Of a DNA stretch of 49,699 nt, positions 16,871-26,661 are shown piece after piece. Every line of letters begins with the position of its first letter. Position 1 is the stretch's first letter. The stretch spans positions 1 to 49,699 of the forward strand of contig CANLSH010000027.1 in NCBI GenBank assembly GCA_947493705.1. Reading direction: 5' to 3'. A program made the translations under genes and the position numbers. A model generated the notes under the pieces. The model was not told the DNA's origin. It saw only the letters and a list, made by a program, of their open reading frames with translations, and searched no databases. This stretch comes from an uncultured Arachnia sp. (GTDB lineage: Bacteria; Actinomycetota; Actinomycetes; Propionibacteriales; Propionibacteriaceae).

Positions 16871-18391
16871 ATGTCAACGGAGTCAGCCGGGCGCAGGCCA
16901 CCACAGAACAAGCCACACATACTCCTGATCGCGGTGGATCAGATGCGCGCCGATGCTCTCTCCCTGCTGGGACATCCGGTGGTGCGCACCCCATACCTGG
17001 ATCAGCTGGGACAGCGCGGCACTGTCTTCACCAACGCATACTCCGCCACCCCCACCTGTGTCCCGGCGCGCGTCGCACTGTTCACTGGCCAGTCCCAGGA
17101 ACGTCACGGCCGCTACGGCTATCGCGAAGGAGTGCCCTTCAGCGCGGCACACGGCGAGAGCGTGGCCACGGTCCTGGGCGACGGCGGCTACCAAACCCAG
17201 GCCATTGGGAAGATGCATGTCTTCCCGGAGCGCTCGCGCATCGGCTTCGACAATGTGGTGCTGCACGACGGATTTCTGCACTTCGGACGACGCCATGGCA
17301 ACCGCAACCTGGAAGCAGGTGACGATTATCTCGCATGGCTGCACCGACAGCCCGGCCATTCGCAGTCGGATCACGTCGATCACGGCGCCGGCTGCAACAG
17401 CCAGGTGGCTCGCCCCTGGGACAAATCCGAGGCGCTGCACCCCACCACATGGACCGTCACCGAGGCCATCGATTTTCTGCGGCGTCGCGACACCACGGCG
17501 CCGTTCTTTCTCTACCTCTCATTCCACCGTCCGCATGCCCCCTACGATCCACCGCAGTGGCTGCTGGAGCAGTACCTGGACGCGGAGCATCCCGAACAGG
17601 TGCTGGGCGATTGGGTGGAGGGCCTGTCAGAACACCTCACCGAAGGTGAAGTTGAGGGCGAGTTCACCCGTCACCCCGACGATGTGCGCCGCCGGGTCCG
17701 AGCCGGGTACTGGGGGTTGATCACGCAGATCGATTTCCAGATCAATCGACTCATGGAAGCACTCAGCGATTACGGCCTGATGGAGGACACCGCCGTGGTG
17801 TTCGTCTCTGACCACGGCGACATGATGGGTGATCATCACATGTGGCGAAAGAGCGTCGGCTACGATGGCAGCGCCAAAATACCGATGATCGTTGCGCTGC
17901 CCCCGTCCCAACACCATGGCCGCGGACAGTTCCGTACCGAGGTGGCGGAGCTGCGCGACGTCATGCCCACCATCCTGGACATCGCAGGCGTCGAGATACC
18001 GGACACCGTCGACGGCCGAAGCCTGCTGCCACTCGTCCATCACGAGGATGCACCGTGGCGCTCCCACATCCATGGCGAGCACACGCTGCAGCGCTTCGGC
18101 ATGTGGCAGGCCAACCACTGGGTCACCGACGGGCACGCCAAGTTCATGTGGTTCTCCGGCGACGGCATGGAGCAGTTTTTCGATCTTGAGTCCGACCCCC
18201 AGGAGGAGCGCAACCTCATCGACGATCCCGCTCACAGCGACGACGTCGCCCTGTGGCGCGGCCGCCTCATCGAGACGCTGACAGACCGCGAGGAGGGCTT
18301 CGTCGCCGACGGCGCACTGGTGGCGGGCCGTGACGTGCAGACTGAATCGTCGCGCGTGCACCAAGTCATCGAAAACTGGTACGCCATCTGA
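16871..18391 (+). CDS. Type I sulfatase (Cys-type, formylglycine-dependent)
   Basis: A 506-residue sulfatase that should cleave sulfate esters. The maturation motif CVPAR, followed by a downstream TG, starts at Cys63, the residue converted to formylglycine. Metal ligands lie in IAVDQMR near the N-terminus and in FVSDHGDMMGDHHMW in the C-terminal half. There is no signal peptide, so it appears cytoplasmic and would act on imported sulfated compounds, such as sugars brought in by the importer just upstream. The ATG at 16871 follows TAGTGT by seven bases and is preferred over the GTG at 16862. A formylglycine-generating enzyme is encoded at 21516. The substrate is unknown. Confidence 0.9.
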   Translation: MSTESAGRRPPQNKPHILLIAVDQMRADALSLLGHPVVRTPYLDQLGQRGTVFTNAYSATPTCVPARVALFTGQSQERHGRYGYREGVPFSAAHGESVATVLGDGGYQTQAIGKMHVFPERSRIGFDNVVLHDGFLHFGRRHGNRNLEAGDDYLAWLHRQPGHSQSDHVDHGAGCNSQVARPWDKSEALHPTTWTVTEAIDFLRRRDTTAPFFLYLSFHRPHAPYDPPQWLLEQYLDAEHPEQVLGDWVEGLSEHLTEGEVEGEFTRHPDDVRRRVRAGYWGLITQIDFQINRLMEALSDYGLMEDTAVVFVSDHGDMMGDHHMWRKSVGYDGSAKIPMIVALPPSQHHGRGQFRTEVAELRDVMPTILDIAGVEIPDTVDGRSLLPLVHHEDAPWRSHIHGEHTLQRFGMWQANHWVTDGHAKFMWFSGDGMEQFFDLESDPQEERNLIDDPAHSDDVALWRGRLIETLTDREEGFVADGALVAGRDVQTESSRVHQVIENWYAI

Positions 18392-18481
18392 TCCACGTTC
18401 TGCTGGCTGACGTCGAAGCATCCGCACTTTGAACCGCGTCATCGCGGCTCAAGTTACGATTGCCCCCTGAAATCGAGCGAA

Positions 18482-18509
18482 CCCCCGAGTCTCCCCGGGG
18501 GCTGCTGCT
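18482..18509 (-). terminator. Stem-loop after tRNA-Ser(CGA)
   Basis: CCCCCG (18482-18487) pairs with CGGGGG (18496-18501) around an eight-base loop. It lies just beyond the 3' end of the minus-strand tRNA gene and may also end the sulfatase transcript from the other side. Confidence 0.55.
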
Positions 18510-18518
18510 CTTTCCTGG

Positions 18519-18603
18519 CGGTGACGGAGGGATTTGAACCCTCGGTGGCTTGCACCACTCTCGCTTTCGAGGCGAGCTCTTTCGGCCGCTCAGACACGTC
18601 ACC
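18519..18603 (-). tRNA. tRNA-Ser(CGA)
   Basis: An 85-nt class II tRNA. The acceptor stem is GGTGACG/CGTCACC, the anticodon arm CTCGC-CTCGAAA-GCGAG gives CGA, a long variable arm follows, and the T-arm is GAGGG-TTCAAAT-CCCTC. No CCA is encoded. Confidence 0.95.
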
Positions 18604-18701
18604 GCCGGTGAGTTTACAACGATCACGCTGGCTCTCGTCAATCGAGGTTGGCTAGCATCGTCGGTTACAGCAGCGACATCGACAAGCAAAGGGGTCATTG
18701 C

Positions 18702-19676
18702 ATGCAGTACCGCCAAGTGGGCCGCTCGGGACTCAGCGTCTCCGTCGTCGGGCTCGGGTGCAACAGTCTTGGACGTCGAAAGAGCGCGAGTGAAACCCAG
18801 GAAGGCGCCGACGCGGTTGTCCATGCCGCACTGGAGGCGGGTGTCACGCTCTTTGACGTCGCCGACGTGTACGGGAGCGAACCGGGGCAGTCGGAGATCA
18901 TGCTCGGAAAGGCACTGGGAAATCATCGCGACGAGGTGATGCTCGCCACCAAGTTCGGCATGAACATGAACGGGGTCAACGGAGCGGATTTCGGCGCTCG
19001 CGGGTCACGTCGCTACATCACACGTGCCGTGGAGGCGTCGCTGCGGAGACTGGGCACCGACCACATCGATCTGTACCAATTCCACACGCCGGACTACAAC
19101 ACTCCGATCGAGGAGACTCTGGAGGTGCTGCAGGATCTTGTGCGTGCAGGCAAGGTGCGCTACATCGGCCACTCGAACATGACGGGGTGGCGGATCGCCG
19201 AGGCGGAGTTCATCGCCAGACAGACAGCCGGTCCCCGGTTTGTTTCCAGCCAGAACCACTACAATCTGCTGGATCGTCGGGCGGAACTCGAGGTGACACC
19301 GGCAGCCGAGGCGTATGGTCTGGGCGTCCTCCCCTACTATCCCCTGGCCAGCGGCCTCCTGACGGGTAAGTACTCGGACGGGAAGGCGCCGGAGGGCAGC
19401 CGCCTCACGTACTCCCGCCCGGAGACGCTGGACAATGTTGACTACGACCAGTTGCAGGCTTTCGGGTCTTTCGCCACTGACCGGGACCTCACACCCATCC
19501 AGGTCGCCTTCTCCTGGCTTGCCTCGAGGGCACCAGTGGCAAGCGTGATTGCCGGTGCCACCAAGCCCGATCAGGTGAGGCAGAATGCCGAGGCGGCTGG
19601 CTGGGTGCCATCACCCGAGGATGAGGCCGCTCTGGATGAAATCTTCCCGGCGGCGCCGAAGGTGGCGCTGTTCTGA
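18702..19676 (+). CDS. Aldo/keto reductase
   Basis: A 324-residue TIM-barrel oxidoreductase that uses NADPH. The start MQYRQVGRSGLSVSVVGLG is typical of the family. The catalytic tetrad is visible as Asp and Tyr in FDVADVYG, Lys in MLATKFG and His in QFHTPD. Substrates of this subgroup are rarely known. An AAAGGGG site precedes the ATG at 18702, and a TAGCAT box lies near 18650. It is a single gene, convergent with tadA. Confidence 0.9.
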   Translation: MQYRQVGRSGLSVSVVGLGCNSLGRRKSASETQEGADAVVHAALEAGVTLFDVADVYGSEPGQSEIMLGKALGNHRDEVMLATKFGMNMNGVNGADFGARGSRRYITRAVEASLRRLGTDHIDLYQFHTPDYNTPIEETLEVLQDLVRAGKVRYIGHSNMTGWRIAEAEFIARQTAGPRFVSSQNHYNLLDRRAELEVTPAAEAYGLGVLPYYPLASGLLTGKYSDGKAPEGSRLTYSRPETLDNVDYDQLQAFGSFATDRDLTPIQVAFSWLASRAPVASVIAGATKPDQVRQNAEAAGWVPSPEDEAALDEIFPAAPKVALF

Positions 19677-19698
19677 AGGACGCAACAAGTTTCGAGGG

Positions 19699-20157
19699 TC
19701 AGGTGCGACGTTCTGCAAAGAAGTCATCCAGCAGCGCGCCACATTCCCGTTCCAGCACGCCGCTGGTGACGCGGGGGCGATGATTCAGGCGTGGGTCGCG
19801 CACGACGTCGAACAGTGATGCGATCGCACCCGCCTTGGGGTCGAACGCCCCGAACACCACATGCTCGATCCGGCTCGCGACGATGGCCCCCGCGCACATC
19901 GTGCAGGGCTCCAGCGTCACCACGAGTGTGCAGCCGGTCAGCCGCCACTCACCCAGTGCCTGCGCGGCAGCCCTGATCGCGACCACCTCGGCGTGCGCCG
20001 TCGGATCCCCCAGGAGTTCGCGCTCATTGCACCCCACAGCCACCACGTCGCCCGTGGCGTCCAGCACCACAGCACCAATCGGGACGTCACCGTGACCGGC
20101 CGCCACGTGGGCCTCGCGGATGGCGCGCTGCATCGCCGGGGCGAAGCGGCTGGCCAC
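19699..20157 (-). CDS. tadA: tRNA-specific adenosine deaminase
   Basis: About 152 residues. A zinc deaminase that converts wobble A34 of tRNA-Arg(ACG) to inosine. The motifs are HAE (zinc ligand His and catalytic Glu) and PCTMCAGA (two Cys ligands). The GTG at 20157 lies one base after the upstream stop codon, so coupled translation is likely; a TTG at 20190 would give a longer form. Its substrate tRNA gene is in this same window at 27478-27550. Confidence 0.92.
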   Translation of the reverse strand: MASRFAPAMQRAIREAHVAAGHGDVPIGAVVLDATGDVVAVGCNERELLGDPTAHAEVVAIRAAAQALGEWRLTGCTLVVTLEPCTMCAGAIVASRIEHVVFGAFDPKAGAIASLFDVVRDPRLNHRPRVTSGVLERECGALLDDFFAERRT

Positions 20158-20158
20158 G

Positions 20159-20731
20159 TCAGTTGTCGAATGACTCGACGGCGCGGTCAAACTCCGGCGA
20201 CACCTTCAGCTTGCTCACGATCTGGCGCACCAGCTCGTCGGAATCCTCGTCGTAGTCCGTAGTGATCTGCTCCAGTTCAAAGGAGCGCAGGCCGTTGGCC
20301 GCGAACATTTCCAGATCTCCCACCGGCACGGAGTCGTCGTCCTCGTCGGGGATGTCCTCACCGAGGTAGTCCATGATGTCGCGCGCCAGCGGCCAGTCGT
20401 TGGCCGCTCCGGTATCGCTCAGCAGCACCTCGATCGCTCGGCCCCGCACGCGGCACGCCACGAAGAACTCACCGGCCACGGAGACGAAGCCCACGGCTCC
20501 CGAATCGCCCGGGATGCGACCGAGTTGGCGGACCAGCTCATCGAAGTCATTGGCCAGGTCAAAGTTCATCGGGACCGCCAGAGGGCGACCGTCCTCACGG
20601 TAGACAGCGACAACAAAATCGACGTCATCCTCCGTTGCCTCATCGAGGTCGTCGTCATCGTCAGTGTCGTCGTCAGAATTGCTGTCGTCCTTGAGGTCGA
20701 ATGGCTCGGCGTCTTCATCAAATGCGTCCAC
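20159..20731 (-). CDS. tRNA adenosine deaminase-associated protein
   Basis: 190 residues. A very acidic N-terminal tail (Asp/Glu-rich runs over residues 5-35) is followed by a domain with [21 protein letters not shown] and DNWPLARDI-like segments. Proteins of this family sit directly upstream of tadA in many Actinobacteria, but their function is not established. The GTG at 20731 has a GAAGAAGGGA site and is better than upstream ATGs. It is translationally coupled to tadA. Confidence 0.8.
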   Translation of the reverse strand: MDAFDEDAEPFDLKDDSNSDDDTDDDDDLDEATEDDVDFVVAVYREDGRPLAVPMNFDLANDFDELVRQLGRIPGDSGAVGFVSVAGEFFVACRVRGRAIEVLLSDTGAANDWPLARDIMDYLGEDIPDEDDDSVPVGDLEMFAANGLRSFELEQITTDYDEDSDELVRQIVSKLKVSPEFDRAVESFDN

Positions 20732-20838
20732 GGCTGTCCCTTCTTCCAGTGCTGCCCGGTCCATCCTCCCAGAGATTTGACCGCAGCACAGCCCCCGACT
20801 GCTGTTGTCGCTCCATTGGATGTGCAAAGGTGGTTCCC

Positions 20839-21507
20839 GTGGAACTTCGCGTGGTCAAGCACCCTTTGATGGACGACAAGCTCACCCTCCTGCGGGACGC
20901 GAGCACCGATCAACCGACTTTTCGTCGGTTGGTGGATGAACTCGTCACCCTGTTGGCCTATGAGGCGACCCGGGGGGTCCGTGTCCGGGAGGTGAACATC
21001 ACCACGCCCGTGGCAGAGACCACGGGCACCCGCCTTGCACAGCCGGCCCCGTTGGTGGTGCCCATCCTTCGTGCCGGTCTGGGGATGCTCGACGGCATGC
21101 TCCGGTTGATGCCAGCTGCCGAAGTCGGGTTCCTCGGCATGATCCGCGACGAGGAGACCCTGATGCCGGCCACATACGCCGAGCGCCTTCCGCAGGACCT
21201 GTCGGGACGCCAGTGCTATGTGCTGGATCCGATGCTCGCCACCGGCGGATCCCTGGGCGAGGCGGTGAAGTTCCTCGTGGGCCGCGGCGCCGACGACATC
21301 ACGGCCATTTGCCTGTTGACCGCCCCCGAGGGCATCGACAACATGCACACCCTCCTCGCAGATCTGGAGATACCCTGCACGCTGGTGACAGCTGCCGTCG
21401 ATGAATGCCTGAACGACGTGGGCTACATCGTGCCCGGTCTCGGTGATGCGGGAGACCGTCTCTACGGCCTCGCTGCCAACCCCCTGCCGGGTACCTCGCA
21501 CTCCTAG
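20839..21507 (+). CDS. upp: Uracil phosphoribosyltransferase
   Basis: A 222-residue pyrimidine salvage enzyme that makes UMP from uracil and PRPP. It has [15 protein letters not shown] near residue 70 and the PRPP-binding loop DPMLATGGS near residue 130. The C-terminus carries the uracil-binding [12 protein letters not shown] at 20839 is preceded by CAAAGG. It is divergent from the tadA-associated gene and eight bases ahead of the FGE gene, so both may share a transcript. Confidence 0.94.
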   Translation: MELRVVKHPLMDDKLTLLRDASTDQPTFRRLVDELVTLLAYEATRGVRVREVNITTPVAETTGTRLAQPAPLVVPILRAGLGMLDGMLRLMPAAEVGFLGMIRDEETLMPATYAERLPQDLSGRQCYVLDPMLATGGSLGEAVKFLVGRGADDITAICLLTAPEGIDNMHTLLADLEIPCTLVTAAVDECLNDVGYIVPGLGDAGDRLYGLAANPLPGTSHS

Positions 21508-21515
21508 GATCCACC

Positions 21516-22490
21516 ATGATGGTCTCCGGGAACTGCTGCGCACCCAGGTTCAGCAAAGACGAGACAGCCGCCTCCGCCATCAACACCCGCTCCGGTACAC
21601 AACGCTCCGGCGGGGCAGGGGCCTCGCTCCATGCCATCGAGCAGGTGAGCATTGCGGCGCAGACTTTCGCCATGGGCGACCATCACGGCGATGGACACCC
21701 CGGCGACGGCGAGACCCCGGTGCACCCGGTGGCAATCAGCTCGTTCACCGTCGACGCCACCAGCGTGACCAACGCAGACTTCGCCACCTTCGTCGATGCC
21801 ACCGGCTACCAGAGTGAATCCGAGCGACAGGGCTTCTCCGCGGTTTTCCATCTCGCGTTCGAGGGTGGCGACGACGACATCCTCGGCACGGCACAGGGCG
21901 CCCCCTGGTGGTACGGCGTACGCGGAGCCAGTTGGCGACACCCCGGCGGGCCTGGATCCACGATCGAAGGCCGTGATGACCATCCCGTCGTGCAGGTCAG
22001 CTGGGATGATGCCCGGGCCTACTGTGCCTGGGCGAACCGTCGACTGCCCACCGAGGCTGAGTGGGAATGCGCCGCCCGCGGTGGCGTGCCGGGCGCGCGC
22101 TATCCATGGGGCGATGACCTGCCTTCCAGACTTTCCGGCGAACACTGGCCGTGCAACATCTTCCAAGGGCAGTTCCCCGGTGAGAACACCGTCGAGGACG
22201 GCTTCCTGACCACCGCCCCGGTACGGAGCTTCACCCCCAATGCTCTCGGTCTCTGGCAGATGGTGGGCAACGTCTGGGAATGGTGCCAGGACGCCTTCGA
22301 TCCTGCCTACTACGCCACCTCCCCCACACAGGACCCACCGGGCCCCGCCTCGGGTCCGACGCGCATCATTCGGGGTGGCTCCTACCTCTGTCATGACTCG
22401 TACTGCAACCGCTACCGCAATGCGGCACGCACGTCGAACACGCCGGACTCGGCATCCGGGAACATGGGGTTCCGCACCGTCGGCATCTGA
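21516..22490 (+). CDS. Formylglycine-generating enzyme (sulfatase modifier)
   Basis: A 324-residue copper/oxygen-dependent enzyme that oxidises the sulfatase CxPxR cysteine to formylglycine. It follows the actinobacterial FGE pattern closely: [69 protein letters not shown]. Most telling is [15 protein letters not shown], which holds the two active-site cysteines (Cys292, Cys297). These separate true FGEs from look-alikes such as EgtB or NirV. The N-terminus has a Cys-Cys pair (GNCCAPR). Its likely target, the Cys-type sulfatase, lies 3 kb upstream. The short gap to upp suggests shared transcription. Confidence 0.93.
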   Translation: MMVSGNCCAPRFSKDETAASAINTRSGTQRSGGAGASLHAIEQVSIAAQTFAMGDHHGDGHPGDGETPVHPVAISSFTVDATSVTNADFATFVDATGYQSESERQGFSAVFHLAFEGGDDDILGTAQGAPWWYGVRGASWRHPGGPGSTIEGRDDHPVVQVSWDDARAYCAWANRRLPTEAEWECAARGGVPGARYPWGDDLPSRLSGEHWPCNIFQGQFPGENTVEDGFLTTAPVRSFTPNALGLWQMVGNVWEWCQDAFDPAYYATSPTQDPPGPASGPTRIIRGGSYLCHDSYCNRYRNAARTSNTPDSASGNMGFRTVGI

Positions 22491-22584
22491 CCTGCAACCC
22501 AACTCGCACATCGAAACCGTGAAATGACACCGGAGCGCCCAGCGTTGCAATACTCTGTGCCCACCTTCACCGATCGGAAGACTC

Positions 22585-25500
22585 ATGTCTCAGCCTCGAC
22601 GGTGGCGTTCCGCAGCAGCATCGCTGGCGGTCGTCGCCCTCATCCTCACCCCCCTCACCGCCCACGCTGAAGACGGCGACGCAGGCCGCCCCGACCTCGG
22701 CAACCTTGCAGACTTCGTCACTGCACCCGACGGTTCCCCGGCGGCAACCCGGCCCACCGGCGAATGGTTCGTTGAGTTCCAGTCCGAGCCCACGGCATCC
22801 GGCGGAACGAGGACTGAGATCCAACGCGACCGCTCGCGTTTCACCGCTGAAGCACGTGCGGCTGATCTTCCGGCAGACGTCACCCACATCTACACCCGAC
22901 TGTTCAACGGGGTCACCGTCGAGGCCGACGACGCCGAGGCCAGTCGACTCGCTGACCTGCAGGCCGTCAGGGATGTCCATCCCGTTCTCGCCATGCGCGT
23001 GCCAGCAGCACCGCCGTCGCCGGAGACAGCTGCCACGAAGGCATCACTGGCCATGATCGGCGCTGACAAGGCCCAGACTGAGCTTGGCTTCACCGGTGAG
23101 GGCATCAAGGTGGGCGTCATCGACTCGGGCATTGACTACAACCACCCTGACCTCGGTGGCACGGGCAACCAGGACTCCACCACCTTCCCGACGCAGCGGG
23201 TCGCCTACGGATACGACTTCATCGGCGACGACTACAGCCCGTGGCCGGACGACGAGTCCGGTGAGGTCTCCGCGCCGGAGGCCGACGAGGACCCCATGGA
23301 CTGCAATGGGCACGGCACCCACGTTGCCGGCACCATCGGCGGTGAGGGGAAGGTGCTCGGCGTGGCTCCCGAAGCCACACTCGGCGCCTACAAGGTGTTC
23401 ACCTGCGAGGGTGACACCACCATGTCCATCATCCTCGAAGCGATGGAGCGGGCGGCCGCCGACGACATGGACGTGGTCAACTTGAGCCTTGGATGGCCCC
23501 TGCAGAGCTCACCCACTCATCCGCTGTCGCAGGCTGCGGACCGCATGGTTGTCACTGGCGTCGTGCTCGTTGTCGCCGCCGGAAACGAGGGCGAGTTCGG
23601 CACCCAGACTCTGCGCGCGCCGTCGGTGGCTGAGAAGGCCATATCCGTGGCATCCTACGACGCCACCAGCGTGTCCATGCCTCAGGCGGACTTCATTCCA
23701 TCCACGGGCGAGCCCATCGTCTCGGGTTATGCCGTGCTGTCCACCGCTCCAGTTCCCACAGGCTTCTCGGGCGAGTTGGCCACCTTCAGTGACCCGCTGG
23801 ACTGCAAGCCGGATCCCGCCCTGGCTGGCAAAGTTGCCTTCTTCAGCGGAAACGGGGGCTGTGATCTGCAGCGTCGCACCCAGCTGGCCCTGGACTCAGG
23901 CGCCATCGGGGTAGTTGCCTATGCCGACTTCTTCTGGGATTCGATCGATAGTGCTGAGGCGCCCGCCGTCGCAATTCTGACGTCCACGGGTGAGCAGGTG
24001 CTGGAGGCGATGAAGGCGGGCCCAGTGATCTTCAGCGTGCCCGGTACGTTCATCGACGACCCGAACCCCTACACTCCTGGTCTCGCTTCCGCGTTCACGT
24101 CCTGGGGGCTTGCAGCCGACTTGACCCTGAAACCAGATCTGGGAGCCCCCGGCGGCGGGATTTTCTCCACGCTTCCGCTCAGCATGGGCGGCACGGGCGT
24201 CTATTCCGGCACTTCCATGGCCAGTCCCCACGTCGCGGGCTCCGCCGCGCTCCTGCTGCAGAGCGATCCCGGATACACGGCGATGGACGTCAGGGAACGC
24301 CTGCAGAACACCGCCACGCCAGCCGTCTACTCGTTCATGCCCGAATCCGGTGTGGTGGACGCAGCCCATCGGCAGGGAGCCGGACTGATCCACGTGGACA
24401 AGGCCATCACCACGGCGTCGCGGGTCTCTCCCTCCACGTTGTCCACGGGCCAGTCGGCGGATGGCTCATTCACGCAGACAATGACCCTGACCAACGCCAC
24501 CGACGCCCCCACCACGTGGACCACCTCCCATGAGGATGCGGTGACCTCAGCGGTCGCGTGGGATGAGGGCCGGTTGCAGGACCGACCCGACTTCACCCAG
24601 GAGAACACCCAGGTCACCTTCTCCTCAGAGACTGTGACCGTCCCGGCACGCGGTAGCGCAACAGTGGACGTCACCATCGTTCCCTCCGCCGAAACGCCAG
24701 ACACCGCCACCTACAGTGGCTTCCTCCGCTTCACCTCCGAGGCAGGCTCGGTGCAGGTCCCGTTCGCCGGGATCAAGGGCGACTGGAGTGACGCGCCGAC
24801 GCTGCTGGGTGAGGACAGCGACTATCCACCCCTGCAGGGCGCACTCTACGACTGCTTTGAGTGGGTGGACCGGCTGTGCATCGACGAGGAACCGATGTTC
24901 GGCGAGATGGAGCCCAACGACACCCTCATCTACATGCCGGGGATGTACCCAGCGGTGCAGTACATGCTGGCCACACAGCCCGCTTCTGTCAGAGTGTCCA
25001 TCCTCCGGGCCAGCAACGATGGCCAGCCCATCGAGGACACAGAACAGATCGCCAATGTGGAGCGGGACCCGTGGCGCTCCCCCTTCGGCAACACCAGCGC
25101 CTGGGACGGTCAATGGATGGATGAGGGCACTGGAGAGTTGGATGTGGCAGCCGATGGCAGCTACGTATTGCGCCTGTACGTCGACAACCATGACAATCCA
25201 GTCCGGACCACGTCCTGGACCTCGCCTGCCTTCAACTGGGAGACAGAATACGAGGAGCCCGAACCAGAGCCCGAACCGACCCGCCCGACACCGAAGCCCA
25301 CGCCCCCCAAGGCGACGGAACCCCCCGATGTGTACAACACACCCGGGCTGCATGATCAGAACGGACGCAAGTGGTTCACCTCCTGCGAGCCCTACTCGAA
25401 GACGCTGCGGTGCCGCACGATGATCTGGGCCACCCAGGTCACCCAGGTCAACGGTGTGTTCCAGCAGAGCAACGGCTGGGTGTTCAACAACCTCACATAT

Positions 25501-25743
25501 CTGCCGCGCATGAAACGCGCCGCATGGGCCGGCAATCCCCTTGCGGTCACCGGCTCGTGGACCTCAGGCGAGGGTCGGAAATGGCGCACCGAATGCGACA
25601 CGGCCCTCACTGGCCGGGGCGGCTGCCGGTCCTTCATCACCGCGAGCGTCATCGAGGTCAAGCCACAAGCAGGCGGTGGCTACAGCTACCAGTGGGTGAC
25701 CAAGGAGATCTTCAACAGCATGGTGCGGTTCAAGAAGAACTGA
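22585..25743 (+). CDS. Secreted subtilisin-like serine protease with C-terminal paired-Cys repeats
   Basis: 1052 residues. It has a signal peptide ending at AHA, an I9-type propeptide (about 50-135), and an S8 peptidase domain. The catalytic residues are Asp180 (VIDSGIDYNHPDL), His243 (NGHGTHVAGT) and Ser544 (GTSMASPHVAG). A PA-like insertion lies between His and Ser (about 385-480). A Fn3-like region follows, then an EPEPEP/Pro-Thr linker. The last 125 residues are two related repeats starting with GRKWFTSC (927) and GRKWRTEC (997). These match the N-terminus of the M15 peptidase at 32137. There is no sortase signal or membrane anchor, so the repeats are candidates for cell-surface retention. 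A GGAAG site precedes the ATG. Confidence 0.93.
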   Translation: MSQPRRWRSAAASLAVVALILTPLTAHAEDGDAGRPDLGNLADFVTAPDGSPAATRPTGEWFVEFQSEPTASGGTRTEIQRDRSRFTAEARAADLPADVTHIYTRLFNGVTVEADDAEASRLADLQAVRDVHPVLAMRVPAAPPSPETAATKASLAMIGADKAQTELGFTGEGIKVGVIDSGIDYNHPDLGGTGNQDSTTFPTQRVAYGYDFIGDDYSPWPDDESGEVSAPEADEDPMDCNGHGTHVAGTIGGEGKVLGVAPEATLGAYKVFTCEGDTTMSIILEAMERAAADDMDVVNLSLGWPLQSSPTHPLSQAADRMVVTGVVLVVAAGNEGEFGTQTLRAPSVAEKAISVASYDATSVSMPQADFIPSTGEPIVSGYAVLSTAPVPTGFSGELATFSDPLDCKPDPALAGKVAFFSGNGGCDLQRRTQLALDSGAIGVVAYADFFWDSIDSAEAPAVAILTSTGEQVLEAMKAGPVIFSVPGTFIDDPNPYTPGLASAFTSWGLAADLTLKPDLGAPGGGIFSTLPLSMGGTGVYSGTSMASPHVAGSAALLLQSDPGYTAMDVRERLQNTATPAVYSFMPESGVVDAAHRQGAGLIHVDKAITTASRVSPSTLSTGQSADGSFTQTMTLTNATDAPTTWTTSHEDAVTSAVAWDEGRLQDRPDFTQENTQVTFSSETVTVPARGSATVDVTIVPSAETPDTATYSGFLRFTSEAGSVQVPFAGIKGDWSDAPTLLGEDSDYPPLQGALYDCFEWVDRLCIDEEPMFGEMEPNDTLIYMPGMYPAVQYMLATQPASVRVSILRASNDGQPIEDTEQIANVERDPWRSPFGNTSAWDGQWMDEGTGELDVAADGSYVLRLYVDNHDNPVRTTSWTSPAFNWETEYEEPEPEPEPTRPTPKPTPPKATEPPDVYNTPGLHDQNGRKWFTSCEPYSKTLRCRTMIWATQVTQVNGVFQQSNGWVFNNLTYLPRMKRAAWAGNPLAVTGSWTSGEGRKWRTECDTALTGRGGCRSFITASVIEVKPQAGGGYSYQWVTKEIFNSMVRFKKN

Positions 25744-25757
25744 GTTCTGGGCCGTGA

Positions 25758-26651
25758 TCAGTAGTAATAGGGGAACTTCGACCAGTCCGGGTCCCGCTTC
25801 TCCAGGAACGAATCACGGCCCTCGACGGCTTCATCGGTCATGTAGGCGAGCCGCGTCGTCTCGCCCGCGAAGACCTGCTGCCCGACGAGGCCGTCGTCGA
25901 TGAGGTTGAACGCGTACTTCAGCATGCGCTGTGCGGTGGGCGACTTGCCGCAGATCTTGGCGGCCCATTCCAGGCCCTCGTCCTCAAGGTGTTCGTGCTC
26001 GACGACCTTGTTGACCATGCCCATGCGATGCGCATCCTCAGCCGTGTACACGTCGCCCAGGAAGAAGATCTCCCGGGCGAATTTCTGTCCCACCTGACGT
26101 GCCAGATAGGCAGAGCCGAAGCCAGCATCGAAGGAGCCGACGTCAGCATCGGTCTGCTTGAACCGGGCCTGCTCGGAGGCGATCGTGAGGTCGGAGACGA
26201 CGTGCAGCGAGTGGCCCCCTCCGGCGGCCCAGCCACCGACGAGGGAGATCACCACCTTGGGCATGAAACGAATCATGCGCTGCGCCTCAAGAATGTGCAG
26301 CCGTCCCAATCGAGCGGCGTCCACACCGTCGGCTGTCTCACCGTCGGCGTACTGGTAGCCGGCACGTCCACGGATGCGCTGGTCACCGCCGGAGCAGAAG
26401 GACCATCCACCGTCCTTGGGTGAGGGTCCGTTCCCGGTCAGGAGTACACAGCCAACATCGGCGGCCATCCGTGCATGTTCCAGTGCCTGACAGAGCTCGT
26501 CGACGGTGTGTGGGCGGAAGGCGTTGCGCACCTCCGGCCTGTTGAACGCGATGCGAACGGCAGGGACCTTGCGGGCACGGTGGTAGGTGATGTCGGTGAA
26601 CTCGAAGCCGGGGACCTCGTCCCACAGCTCGGGACGGAAAGGATTGGTCAT
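25758..26651 (-). CDS. menB: 1,4-dihydroxy-2-naphthoyl-CoA synthase
   Basis: A 297-residue crotonase-fold enzyme of menaquinone synthesis that closes the naphthoquinone ring. It shows FCSGGDQRIRG, VVISLVGGWAAGGGHSLH, TDADVGSFDAGFGS and the typical end KFPYYY. The ATG at 26651 follows TAATCT by seven bases with no ribosome site. No other men genes are adjacent. It is convergent with the subtilase, 14 bp apart. Confidence 0.95.
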   Translation of the reverse strand: MTNPFRPELWDEVPGFEFTDITYHRARKVPAVRIAFNRPEVRNAFRPHTVDELCQALEHARMAADVGCVLLTGNGPSPKDGGWSFCSGGDQRIRGRAGYQYADGETADGVDAARLGRLHILEAQRMIRFMPKVVISLVGGWAAGGGHSLHVVSDLTIASEQARFKQTDADVGSFDAGFGSAYLARQVGQKFAREIFFLGDVYTAEDAHRMGMVNKVVEHEHLEDEGLEWAAKICGKSPTAQRMLKYAFNLIDDGLVGQQVFAGETTRLAYMTDEAVEGRDSFLEKRDPDWSKFPYYY

Positions 26652-26661
26652 GGCGGTTAGA

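Noticed and set aside
20159..20190. TTG start of tadA at 20190
   Set aside because: The SD-like CGGAG is only about two bases from the TTG, and the extra residues are unlike TadA. GTG 20157 right after the upstream stop fits better.
21516..22490. EgtB- or NirV-like SUMF1-domain protein
   Set aside because: Both FGE active-site cysteines (292, 297) are present, and no DinB domain or histidine metal site is seen.
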